The position numbers and the translations under genes are program-made. Shown piece after piece: positions 1 through 6,351 of a stretch of 48,570 nt of DNA (within the stretch, counting starts at the first letter, position 1; each line of letters opens with the position of its first letter). The notes under the pieces were generated by a model. That model was not told the DNA's origin and searched no databases. It saw nothing but the letters and a program-made list of their open reading frames with translations. Origin of the DNA: Pseudoflavonifractor capillosus (GTDB lineage Bacteria > Bacillota > Clostridia > Oscillospirales > Oscillospiraceae); the NCBI RefSeq assembly GCF_016902575.1, contig NZ_JACSNZ010000013.1, forward strand, positions 1 through 48,570, written 5' to 3'.

Positions 1-108
1 CAAATTGAAATTGAGCAACTCAAGCACAAGCTATATCTGGCGGAAATGGAGAATGCACTGCTAAAAAAATTGGACGAGATCGAGAGGAGAGAGGCCTGGA
101 AGAAGTGA
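1..108 (+). CDS. IS3-family OrfA, C-terminal part (partial)
   Basis: Frame 1 is open from the window edge and ends EAWKK at the TGA of 106-108. The residues are a charged leucine-rich helix (EQLKHKLYLAEMENALLKK), as in the leucine-zipper tail of OrfA proteins that follow a helix-turn-helix. A run of seven A residues at 63-69 is a candidate slippery site: a -1 slip there enters the orfB frame, which is open across this stretch, and would give the OrfAB fusion transposase. The stop codon overlaps the GTG start of orfB. The N-terminal DNA-binding part is outside the window. Confidence 0.8.
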   Translation, partial: QIEIEQLKHKLYLAEMENALLKKLDEIERREAWKK

Positions 109-995
109 GGCAGCGTCGTACTTATAAAGCCATTCAGGAGTGCCATGAAAATCAGGGGTACCCCATTGAGGTGGCGTGTAAACTGCTCCATGTCGCTCGT
201 TCTGCCTATCATAAATGGGCTTCTGGAAAGTTGAGCCGCAGAGCTACGGAGAACGAGAAACTGGCGGATAAGATCGAGAAAATCTACTCCGAGAGCCCAG
301 ACAAAGGCTATCGGAGGCTGAACGATGACTTGCGCCACGACTACGGCATCCACGTCAACGACAAGAGAGTGCTGCGCATTTGCCGGGCCAGAGATATTCG
401 CTCTACCGTGAAGTACAGCAATCACGGCTGTACCAGACGGGCCAAGAACCCTCAGTATCTAGCTGAAAACCTGTTGGATCGCCAATTCTATGCAGAAAAG
501 CCGAATGAAAAATGGCTGACCGATGTGACCGAGTTTAAGTGGTATGAGGGAACTGAAGTACACAAGGTCTATCTCAGCGCTATTCTGGATCTCTATGACC
601 GGCGCATTGTGGCCTTTGTGCTGGGGGATCGCAATGACAATCCTCTTGTATTCAAGACCTTTGACAAGGCTGTGAAGGCCAATCCTGGTGCTCACCCCTT
701 GTTCCATAGCGACAGAGGGTTTCAGTATACCAACCGAACCTTCCACCACAAGCTTGTGCAGGCAGGAATGACACAAAGTATGTCCCGTGTGGCCCACTGC
801 ATTGACAATGGCCCCATGGAAGGGTTCTGGGGCATCTTAAAGCGGGAGCGTTACTACGGCAGACGATTTACCAGTAAGAAAGAACTTGTCCTGATGATTC
901 AACACTATATCCACTACTACAACACCAGGAGAGTACAGCGCAACTTGGGCGTGCTGACGCCGATGGAGAAGCACGAGCTGTATCTCGCTGCATAA
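105..995 (+). CDS. IS3-family transposase OrfB, DDE integrase core
   Basis: This is the catalytic subunit of an IS3-family transposase, which moves the element by a circular intermediate. The 296-residue protein has an N-terminal helical HTH_21 region (about residues 45-100) and an rve integrase core. The catalytic triad is visible as D140 (WLTDVTEF), D203 (FHSDRGFQY) and E239 (MEGFWGILKRE); the 36-residue step between the last two fits the D-35-E rule of the family. Length is typical. The GTG start overlaps the orfA stop, so OrfB may be made by re-initiation as well as by -1 frameshifting. The gene looks intact. Confidence 0.93.
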   Translation: MRQRRTYKAIQECHENQGYPIEVACKLLHVARSAYHKWASGKLSRRATENEKLADKIEKIYSESPDKGYRRLNDDLRHDYGIHVNDKRVLRICRARDIRSTVKYSNHGCTRRAKNPQYLAENLLDRQFYAEKPNEKWLTDVTEFKWYEGTEVHKVYLSAILDLYDRRIVAFVLGDRNDNPLVFKTFDKAVKANPGAHPLFHSDRGFQYTNRTFHHKLVQAGMTQSMSRVAHCIDNGPMEGFWGILKRERYYGRRFTSKKELVLMIQHYIHYYNTRRVQRNLGVLTPMEKHELYLAA

Positions 996-999
996 AAAG

Positions 1000-1046
1000 C
1001 GGCCAGCAGCACATAGGCTACTGGCCGGGAAAACTTTATATTTTTT
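1000..1046 (+). terminator. Hairpin and T-run after the IS3 transposase
   Basis: CGGCCAG at 1000-1006 pairs with CTGGCCG at 1021-1027, and TTTTTT follows at 1041-1046. The T-run is about 13 bases beyond the stem, so termination may be weak. Confidence 0.45.
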
Positions 1047-1049
1047 CAC

Positions 1050-1074
1050 TGTCCTCTTGACGGGGAGCAGTTCA
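1050..1074. repeat. Right terminal inverted repeat of the IS3 element
   Basis: The 25 bases end in TTCA and, read from the outside, begin TGAACTGCTCCCC. This marks the IS boundary at 1074. The partner repeat is beyond the left edge of the window. Confidence 0.7.
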
Positions 1075-1385
1075 GACCCACCGGGCAAAATAGCAAGTAA
1101 TATGAAGTTTATTTACATGGTATAGTTCATACTCATGGCCGAACCTCTCCGTCGAATAGAACGGGCTTTTTTTGAGCGGCTAGCCCTTGTCAGATCAGGT
1201 GGGGATAGTATCCGGCGCAGCATGGCGGCATCCTCCTTCTATGCCGCCGTGGAAGCTGTCAGGGCAAAGAAAAACGGCGGCTCGAATTGAACCGCCGTGA
1301 AGAAAGTGCTTTTGCGCGCAGAAAGCCATCTGCCCCGCGGCGGTTTTTTCTTTTCTGCCGCCGGGCAGATCATAGAGGATATAAA
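1075..1385. other. Non-coding stretch between the IS and the KTR gene
   Basis: No convincing gene is seen. The stretch has two GC-rich hairpins: CATGGCGGCAT at 1221-1231 with ATGCCGCCGTG at 1241-1251 (one mismatch), and ACGGCGG at 1274-1280 with CCGCCGT at 1292-1298. These look like degenerate terminator or element-edge sequence. The open frame starting near 1297 on the plus strand overlaps the KTR gene antisense and was not accepted. Confidence 0.4.
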
Positions 1386-1387
1386 AA

Positions 1388-1433
1388 CAGAGCCGATAAC
1401 CTACGAGGTTTTCCCTCAGTGTTATCGGCTCTG
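1388..1433 (-). terminator. Rho-independent terminator of the AbrB-DUF998-KTR operon
   Basis: CAGAGCCGATAAC at 1388-1400 and GTTATCGGCTCTG at 1421-1433 form a perfect 13-bp stem. On the minus strand the stem is followed by TTTTTAT. The stem contains the last codons and the stop of the KTR gene, so the coding end and the terminator are one unit. Confidence 0.8.
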
Positions 1434-1610
1434 CGTCTTAGCGTCTGGCTCTTGGATGATGGATAAATTCAGTTGTCTTACTGCAATCAAGGTTTCATGT
1501 TTGCACTTGGGGCAATACAACGGAAAGTTTTCCAGGACTGTGTCATCGCGGATTTTCAATCGTGTTTTGCTGCCGCAGACAGGACACAGAATCCATTCAT
1601 GATGTTCCAT
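1422..1610 (-). CDS. Cysteine-rich KTR domain protein, copy 1
   Basis: This 62-residue protein belongs to the cysteine-rich KTR family (PF14205 type), which is common in Tn916- and Tn1549-like elements and has no established function. Two CxxC pairs are present, CPVCGSKTR near the N-terminus and CPKC in the middle, which suggests one bound zinc. The start follows AGGTGA with good spacing. It is the last gene of a leftward operon after the AbrB and DUF998 genes, and its stop codon lies in the terminator stem. A second copy lies at 2590-2778 with few differences. The family call is firm; a nucleic-acid or protein-binding role is only a guess. Confidence 0.85.
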   Translation of the reverse strand: MEHHEWILCPVCGSKTRLKIRDDTVLENFPLYCPKCKHETLIAVRQLNLSIIQEPDAKTQSR

Positions 1611-1616
1611 AATGAT

Positions 1617-2246
1617 TCACCTGCTTTCTACTGCAACAATAATAGAAAGCATGCCAATCGGAATATACATAAAAAGCAAGCTTAATCTTTGCCACAGTCC
1701 TTCTAATGCTATTACTGTGCCTTGATACACAGACTTGTCAGCTATGACAAATAGTGTAAAAAATGCGATTGCCAAAAAAAAGCAAAGTACAGATGATGTA
1801 CCTGCAAGCCTGTTTGAAATTTTGAAAAAATACCATCCGATAAACACTGGAGCAAGTGTCAGCAACAGGAAACCAATGACTGAACCGAATCCGTGTATTT
1901 TGGCGGAAAGGGTATCAAGGCTTTTGCTTTCTCCCACAGGAAAAATACCTGACAGCAAGCAACCACCTAGGGCGTATGCAGAAGTTACTAAGCAAAGCAG
2001 AGTAGACAGCCACGGGGACACTTTCACAACAGCGAAATGAAGTTGGTAAGAACCAATCAACAACGAAATCCCCAGCAAAATGAGCCAAGCGTTATAAAAC
2101 ATATGAAGTGGTGCTTTCTGATTTCCTAATACGCTCATTACCTGTGTAAGATGGTTGTAACCTTTATAAGTAGGAGCCAGCAGAAATGGAAGTACTAAAT
2201 CGACAACCAGCAGAGCCGGTAAAATACTTGTAAAGTTATATTTCAT
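1617..2246 (-). CDS. DUF998 family membrane protein
   Basis: The 209-residue product is hydrophobic throughout, with about six likely membrane helices, for example around residues 8-24, 55-72, 77-97 and 117-137. The pattern, including the CLLSGIFPVGES segment after the third helix, matches DUF998 integral membrane proteins; their biochemical role is unknown. The gene overlaps the upstream AbrB gene by 11 bases and is followed closely by KTR copy 1, so the three are one transcription unit. Base composition is lower in GC than the conjugation operon to the right, in keeping with accessory cargo. The family is fairly sure; the function is not known. Confidence 0.75.
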   Translation of the reverse strand: MKYNFTSILPALLVVDLVLPFLLAPTYKGYNHLTQVMSVLGNQKAPLHMFYNAWLILLGISLLIGSYQLHFAVVKVSPWLSTLLCLVTSAYALGGCLLSGIFPVGESKSLDTLSAKIHGFGSVIGFLLLTLAPVFIGWYFFKISNRLAGTSSVLCFFLAIAFFTLFVIADKSVYQGTVIALEGLWQRLSLLFMYIPIGMLSIIVAVESR

Positions 2247-2475
2247 CGTCGAGGCCTCTCTTAAAATGGCCTAAGCCCTTTAATATTTTTACAGCAACTT
2301 CCTGCATAACATCAGCTTTGACTACAGCAATTCCCTGATCTTCATCTCCTAAAACAAGCAAAGTGTCGCCCGGGTTGATATCAAATATTTCACGCGCTTC
2401 TTTAGGAATAACGATTTGACCACGTTCTCCTACTTTGACAGTTCCAAAAATATGTTTTCCTTTTGGCATTGACAT
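2236..2475 (-). CDS. AbrB/MazE/SpoVT-type transcriptional regulator
   Basis: This is a small (79 residues) DNA-binding protein of the AbrB/SpoVT swapped-hairpin fold. The signature is at residues 10-45, GTVKVGERGQIVIPKEAR followed by IFDINPGDTLLVLGDE. Such proteins dimerise or tetramerise and bind promoter DNA. It is the first gene of the operon with the DUF998 and KTR genes. A 10-bp inverted repeat starts 18 bp upstream of its ATG and overlaps a consensus promoter, which suggests autoregulation. It could instead be an antitoxin, but no toxin gene of the usual kind is next to it. Confidence 0.85.
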   Translation of the reverse strand: MSMPKGKHIFGTVKVGERGQIVIPKEAREIFDINPGDTLLVLGDEDQGIAVVKADVMQEVAVKILKGLGHFKRGLDDEI

Positions 2476-2493
2476 TTGTTTTCACCCCAAATC

Positions 2494-2545
2494 ATACTTT
2501 TCACATCTACATGAAAAGTATATATTTAGTTGTGTGAAATGTCAA
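2494..2545 (-). promoter_or_regulatory. Strong sigma-A promoter with inverted-repeat operator for the AbrB operon
   Basis: On the minus strand TTGACA (2540-2545), a 17-base spacer and TATACT (2517-2522) make a near-consensus promoter. ATACTTTTCA at 2494-2503 and TGAAAAGTAT at 2512-2521 form a perfect 10-bp inverted repeat over the -10 box and start site, the place expected for a repressor. The AbrB protein encoded just downstream is the obvious candidate ligand, by inference. Confidence 0.75.
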
Positions 2546-2558
2546 CTATATTAAAAAA

Positions 2559-2601
2559 GAGCCGGTATCCACAACACTTAATCTGCGGGCTATCGGCTCT
2601 G
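2559..2601 (-). terminator. Terminator of the AbrB-like/KTR copy 2 operon
   Basis: AGAGCCGGTATCC near 2559-2571 pairs imperfectly with GGCTATCGGCTCT near 2588-2600. On the minus strand the stem is followed by TTTTTTAATA. It is the degenerate counterpart of the terminator at 1388-1433. Confidence 0.65.
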
Positions 2602-2778
2602 CGTCTTAGCGTCTGGCTCTTGCACGATGGATAGATTTAGTTGTCGAACTGCGATTAAAGTTTCGTGTTTACATTTGGGGCAAAACAATGGGAAATTTTC
2701 AAGAATGGTATCGCTGCGGATTCTTAATCGTGTTTTACTGCCGCAGACAGGACATAATACCCACTCAATATGACTCAT
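2590..2778 (-). CDS. Cysteine-rich KTR domain protein, copy 2
   Basis: This 62-residue protein is nearly the same as KTR copy 1 (1422-1610): the same CPVCGSKTR and CPKC zinc-type pairs and the same ending EPDAKTQSR. A longer open frame extends upstream, but the ATG at 2778 aligns with copy 1 and lies four bases after the stop of the AbrB-like gene, so that start is preferred. Its final codons also form part of a terminator stem. The two KTR-plus-terminator cassettes close two neighbouring operons and appear to come from a duplication or from repeated capture. Confidence 0.8.
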   Translation of the reverse strand: MSHIEWVLCPVCGSKTRLRIRSDTILENFPLFCPKCKHETLIAVRQLNLSIVQEPDAKTQSR

Positions 2779-2782
2779 ATCC

Positions 2783-3271
2783 TTATTGCCCGCAGCAAGT
2801 AACCCGATATTCCTTGATATGACCGGGGTAAGAATGTACTTTGTCCATAAGCGGTCCTCTTGCTCCCATTGTAAATGCGATGTCACTGCTTTTAATCGAC
2901 ATGAGAATATCCCCACAGGAAAGATTCAAATATCGCATCGTGTTTTCGGGCAGCCTCACAACACCGTTTTGAGAAATATGCAGCCAAGTATAGCCTCGTC
3001 CTTTATAGCGAACGAATTCTCCTTCATCAATCGTGTACTGTGACAATGCGGGACAATCATCTAATATATGCTTCAATTTTGATTGCCCAAGTAATTGTTT
3101 GCTGGTCACGCAAAATCCGCCCGTGATTTTGCTCCCCGTGAAAATAATAATGCGTCCTTCTTTTTGAACAGGATATTGTTCAAGAGTCTCTGCCGGAAAA
3201 AGTATTTCTCGCCTATTGCTGATGGCGGAAAGTCCAAATACATATTTTCCACCCTTATTTAGTTGCGGCAT
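2783..3271 (-). CDS. AbrB-like protein of unknown function, divergent from padR
   Basis: The 162-residue protein is not firmly recognised. Its C-terminal part (about residues 97-130: NGVVRLPENTMRYLNLSCGD, then ILMSIKSSDIA) has the beta-hairpin rhythm and the 'hydrophobic-P-x-x-hydrophobic...GD' pattern of AbrB-like domains, and the N-terminal part (ISNRREILFPAETL) may be a second diverged copy. A strong ribosome site (AGGGGGAG) precedes the ATG. It is divergent from the PadR gene, and a 30-bp perfect palindrome lies between them, so PadR probably controls it. KTR copy 2 follows in the same operon. A DNA-binding role is inferred from fold resemblance only. Confidence 0.55.
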   Translation of the reverse strand: MPQLNKGGKYVFGLSAISNRREILFPAETLEQYPVQKEGRIIIFTGSKITGGFCVTSKQLLGQSKLKHILDDCPALSQYTIDEGEFVRYKGRGYTWLHISQNGVVRLPENTMRYLNLSCGDILMSIKSSDIAFTMGARGPLMDKVHSYPGHIKEYRVTCCGQ

Positions 3272-3289
3272 TTTACTCCCCCTTGTATT

Positions 3290-3353
3290 TTGATTTTATC
3301 TGTGGTACAGTTATAATATAATATTGTAGTACTCTATATATAGAGTACTACAA
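3290..3353. promoter_or_regulatory. padR promoter and 30-bp perfect palindromic operator
   Basis: TTGATT (3290-3295), a 16-base spacer and TATAAT (3312-3317) form a plus-strand promoter for padR. Starting just downstream, bases 3324-3353 are a perfect 30-bp palindrome centred between 3338 and 3339, with half-site TTGTAGTACTCTATA. It covers the predicted start site and lies between divergent genes, as expected of a PadR operator repressing both directions. Confidence 0.75.
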
Positions 3354-3382
3354 CTTAAAACTAAAGTCAAGGGGTATGCGTT

Positions 3383-3901
3383 ATGCTCTCGAAATCTGCT
3401 ACTATGTTATTGGGTCTGATCAATCAAAGACCGCTTAATCCATATGAAATTATCAAGCAGCTACAAATCATGAATGTTCATCGTTGGTACAACATCGCCA
3501 ATTCGACAGTCTACGCTACACTAAAAGTCTTAGAGAAGAAAGAATATATTTATGGCAGCATTGAAAAGGCTGGAAATATGCCCGACAAGACGATTTACTC
3601 GCTTACAGACAAAGGGAAACAAGAATTTGTGGCAACATTACAGCAATCAATTTTGTCCTTCGACTATGATACCAACATTTTCTCGATTGCCGCATTTTTT
3701 ATTGATGCGTTAGATGATCCGCAAAGTCTGCTTTCACAGCGTTTGAAAATATTAAATAGCTATCTTGAGGGAATTGAGCAGCAGATAACAGGCATAAAAG
3801 ACGACATACCTTCCATTGCAAAGGCTAATATTGAACGAACTAAATATATTGTTGAAGCAGAAATTGCAGGTACTGAGAGTTTGATTCATGCAATATTATA
3901 A
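3383..3901 (+). CDS. PadR-family transcriptional regulator
   Basis: The 172-residue protein has the PadR winged helix at residues 8-75 (LLGLINQRPLNPYEIIKQL, recognition helix near STVYATLKVLEKKEYI, wing with YSLTDKGKQEF) and a C-terminal helical dimerisation part. PadR proteins repress genes in response to phenolics, drugs or other small ligands and commonly repress themselves. The palindrome at 3324-3353 directly upstream is the likely operator for this gene and for the divergent AbrB-like gene. The start follows AAGGGG with normal spacing. No transporter of the kind often controlled by PadR is adjacent; the nearest membrane protein is the DUF998 gene. Confidence 0.9.
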   Translation: MLSKSATMLLGLINQRPLNPYEIIKQLQIMNVHRWYNIANSTVYATLKVLEKKEYIYGSIEKAGNMPDKTIYSLTDKGKQEFVATLQQSILSFDYDTNIFSIAAFFIDALDDPQSLLSQRLKILNSYLEGIEQQITGIKDDIPSIAKANIERTKYIVEAEIAGTESLIHAIL

Positions 3902-4043
3902 TGACCAACTGTTGAAAGCTGTTCGGTATCTGATAAATTAAGTGCACAACCCAAAAGCATGAATTATAAAATGTAGATATATAGCATATAGCAACATTCC
4001 ACGGGCAAAGTATGAAATATACAATGTAAGTGGGTGATGCTAT

Positions 4044-4412
4044 ATGGCGAACATTGAAGATTGCCCCGGTTTTGAAACTTTCGGTGCCGATGTAAAAGCC
4101 GCACGGAACGCAAAGCATCTGTCGCGCAGGGCATTGGCGGAAATCATCGACATCGACTCCCGGTATCTCGCAAATATCGAGAACGAAGGTACGATTCCCG
4201 CTCTGCCGGTCATCATACAGCTTATCAAAGTGTGCGGACTTCCCGTGGAACGATACTTTAATCCAGAGGTCATGCGGGAGGAAAGCGCACAGCGGCAGCG
4301 TGTCAGCCACAAGCTGAAGCTTTGCCCGGAGCACTATTTACCAGTCATTGAGGGCGCAATCGATGGAGCGTTGAAAATTAAACAATCAACGAAAGAAACG
4401 GGGGATGTGTGA
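4044..4412 (+). CDS. XRE-family helix-turn-helix regulator
   Basis: A 122-residue protein with a Cro/C1-type helix-turn-helix at about residues 13-72: the first part is FGADVKAARNAKHLSRRALAE, followed by SRYLANIENEGTIPALPVIIQL. The rest (73-122) is helical with no domain recognised. Regulators of this kind sit beside the mobilisation genes in Tn1549-like elements and often control transfer functions. It precedes the oriT/mobC/relaxase block on the same strand, but a strong terminator at 4438 separates them. The ATG follows GTGGGTGAT. Confidence 0.85.
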   Translation: MANIEDCPGFETFGADVKAARNAKHLSRRALAEIIDIDSRYLANIENEGTIPALPVIIQLIKVCGLPVERYFNPEVMREESAQRQRVSHKLKLCPEHYLPVIEGAIDGALKIKQSTKETGDV

Positions 4413-4437
4413 AAGCATCCTCTGTTTTCGTTTCTCC

Positions 4438-4462
4438 AGGGCGGCTCTGCCGCCCTTTTCTT
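4438..4462 (+). terminator. Terminator after the XRE regulator
   Basis: AGGGCGGC at 4438-4445 and GCCGCCCT at 4449-4456 form a tight 8-bp stem with a 3-base loop, followed by TTTCTTTTT. Confidence 0.85.
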
Positions 4463-4518
4463 TTTGAAAAATCCGGGATTTTGCGGGCAGATAAAGGTGT
4501 TTCCGGCATTGTATTTAC

Positions 4519-4626
4519 GGGGGAAGGAGCGTAGAGCAAGCACAGCAAGTGTGGCCACACTTGCGAATTTTGCTTTAGGGAACCCCTTCCCCCTAAACAC
4601 AAAATTGCTTGTTGGGATACTCCCAA
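4519..4626. other. Probable oriT of element A
   Basis: The non-coding stretch just before mobC is dense in inverted repeats: GGGGGAAGG at 4519-4527 with CCTTCCCCC at 4585-4593, a perfect 20-bp palindrome at 4545-4564 (GCAAGTGTGG and its complement), and TTGGGA-TAC-TCCCAA at 4612-4626. An array of repeats directly upstream of relaxosome genes is the usual form of an origin of transfer. No nic consensus was recognised, so the call rests on position and structure. Confidence 0.6.
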
Positions 4627-4656
4627 ACCCTTTTGCAGAAAGGACGATGTCGCCCT

Positions 4657-4986
4657 ATGGCAAATCGCAGACGCCCCATCATCCTGCGCTGCCCGGTAAC
4701 AGTGGAAGAACGCACCTTGATTGAGCAGAAAATGGCCCAGCTCCAGACAAAGCGGATCGGCGCCTACCTGCGGAAGATGGCGATTGACGGATATATCATC
4801 CAGGTGGACACCAGGGACATTAAGGAGATGAACAAACTTCTGTCCGCCATTGGCCGGAACATCAATCAGATCGCCAAGCGGGTCAACGCCGGAGGCCCCA
4901 CCTATCAGGCCGATATGGAGAAAATCCGGGAAAGGCTGGATCAGATATGGCAGTTACAAAGACGCATCCTATTAAGTCAACGCTGA
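4657..4986 (+). CDS. mobC: MobC-like relaxosome accessory protein
   Basis: The 109-residue protein (from the ATG at 4657) is a plasmid-type mobilisation accessory protein. It has an N-terminal ribbon-helix-helix-like part (PIILRCPVTVEERTLIEQKM) and a MobC part with the typical NKLLSAIGRNINQIAKRVNA segment. MobC proteins bind oriT and help the relaxase to nick. The gene follows the repeat-rich oriT candidate and overlaps the relaxase gene by 40 bases, so they are translationally linked. An in-frame ATG at 4609 exists, but GAAAGGA and the family N-terminus favour 4657. Confidence 0.85.
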   Translation: MANRRRPIILRCPVTVEERTLIEQKMAQLQTKRIGAYLRKMAIDGYIIQVDTRDIKEMNKLLSAIGRNINQIAKRVNAGGPTYQADMEKIRERLDQIWQLQRRILLSQR

Positions 4987-6284
4987 AAGCGGCGATTGAC
5001 TATATCTGCAATCCTGACAAGACGGACGGGAAACTGCTAGTGTCCTCCTTTGGCTGCGCCGCCGAGACCGCCGACATTGAATTTGAATGGACACGCCGTC
5101 ATGCCATCGACAAGGGTACGCACTTGGGCCGCCACCTGATCCAAGCCTTTGAGCCTGGGGAGGTCTCCGCCGAGGAAGCCCATGAGATCGGGATGCAGTT
5201 GGCAAAAGAAATATTGGGTGGCAAGTACGAGTTTGTACTTACCACCCATATTGACAAGGGACATATTCACAACCATCTGATTTTTAATGCGGTCAGTTTC
5301 ACCGACCACAAGCACTACCATTCCAACAAGCGCAGCTATCACGAGATACGCCGGGCCAGCGACCGGCTGTGCAAAGAACACGGCTTGTCCGTCATCGTCC
5401 CCGGCCAGAATAAGGGCAAGAGCTACATTGAGCATCAGGCCGCACAGAACGGCACCAGCTACAAGGCAAAGCTGAAAGCCTCCATCGACCGGCTGATCCC
5501 CGCGTCCTCCAGCCTGGAAGATTTGCTTGCCCGGTTGCAGCGAGAAGGATACGAGATCAAGCGGGGAAAGCATATCTCCGTCAGGGCGCCAGACCAGGAT
5601 CGGTTCACCCGGCTCAAAACCCTGGGCGCCGATTACACGGAAGAAGCCATTGCCTCCCGAATCGTCAGAGGCCTCCGACCATCCAGAGTGCCCAAGCAGC
5701 GCAGCGGAAAGGTCAGTCTGCTCATTGACATTCAGAACAATATCAAGGCCCAGCAGAGCGCCGGATACCAGCGGTGGGCAACTATTGAGAATCTGAAACG
5801 AGCGGCTGCCACCATGAACTTTCTTACTGAACACGGCATCGGCAGTTATGAGGAATTGGTGGAACGGTGCGATGCCGTTTCTGCCGCCTCCATCCGCACC
5901 AGGGAGGGCCTGCGGGATGTGGAACAGCAGATTACCGACCTTGCCCTCCTGGGAAAGCAGATCGACACCTACCGCAAACTGAAACCCGTCTATGACCGCT
6001 ACAAGGCATCAAAGGATAAGGAAAAATTTCTCCGTGGCTTTGAGAGCGAGATCATCTTATTCGAGGCGGCAGCCAGAGAGATCAAGAAAGCCGGACTCAC
6101 CAAACTTCCTTCAGCCGAAAAACTGAAAGCGGAACTGGATGGACTCTCCTCCCGCAAGACTGCCCTGCAAGCGGAACTTCGGAAAATACAGCAGGAAGAA
6201 AAGGAGTATGATACCATACAGCAAAACTTGAATATCTTACTCTCGAAGACACCGATAAGCAGGGACAAAGAAATATGTTACTAA
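4947..6284 (+). CDS. Relaxase of element A (MobA/VirD2 type), C-terminus perhaps altered
   Basis: This is the transesterase that nicks oriT and leads the strand into the recipient. The 445-residue protein has a PF03432-type relaxase domain in its first ~250 residues. A candidate nucleophile tyrosine is Y19 (AAIDYICNPDKT), and the metal-binding histidine motif is HIDKGHIHNHLIFN near residues 102-115. The C-terminal half is helical coiled coil. The start is inside mobC. The coding sequence stops at CY just where AT-rich cargo begins (6285 on); relatives usually run on with a charged tail, so the last residues may derive from the cargo junction. The catalytic domain looks intact. Confidence 0.88.
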   Translation: MAVTKTHPIKSTLKAAIDYICNPDKTDGKLLVSSFGCAAETADIEFEWTRRHAIDKGTHLGRHLIQAFEPGEVSAEEAHEIGMQLAKEILGGKYEFVLTTHIDKGHIHNHLIFNAVSFTDHKHYHSNKRSYHEIRRASDRLCKEHGLSVIVPGQNKGKSYIEHQAAQNGTSYKAKLKASIDRLIPASSSLEDLLARLQREGYEIKRGKHISVRAPDQDRFTRLKTLGADYTEEAIASRIVRGLRPSRVPKQRSGKVSLLIDIQNNIKAQQSAGYQRWATIENLKRAAATMNFLTEHGIGSYEELVERCDAVSAASIRTREGLRDVEQQITDLALLGKQIDTYRKLKPVYDRYKASKDKEKFLRGFESEIILFEAAAREIKKAGLTKLPSAEKLKAELDGLSSRKTALQAELRKIQQEEKEYDTIQQNLNILLSKTPISRDKEICY

Positions 6285-6351
6285 ACCAGGCAAGTAACTT
6301 TAATCCATCCATTTGATTTATCAGGGATAAAGTAATTAAATAAATTTTATA

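Larger units (their letters stand above)
1..1074 (+). mobile_element. IS3-family insertion sequence, left end cut by the window
   Basis: The segment holds the end of orfA, a complete orfB transposase, a hairpin and a terminal inverted repeat. The right end reads tgtcctcttgacggggagca followed by gttca; its complement starts TGAACTGCTCC, the TG...CA type of terminus usual in IS3-family elements. The left terminus lies outside the window, so target duplication cannot be checked. The two reading frames overlap in the -1 arrangement normal for this family. The element lies next to the accessory block of the ICE and could have mobilised or disrupted its edge. Confidence 0.88.

Noticed and set aside
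3840..4334. Minus-strand open frames over the padR/XRE junction
   Set aside because: They overlap two real plus-strand genes, have no ribosome site and resemble no family.
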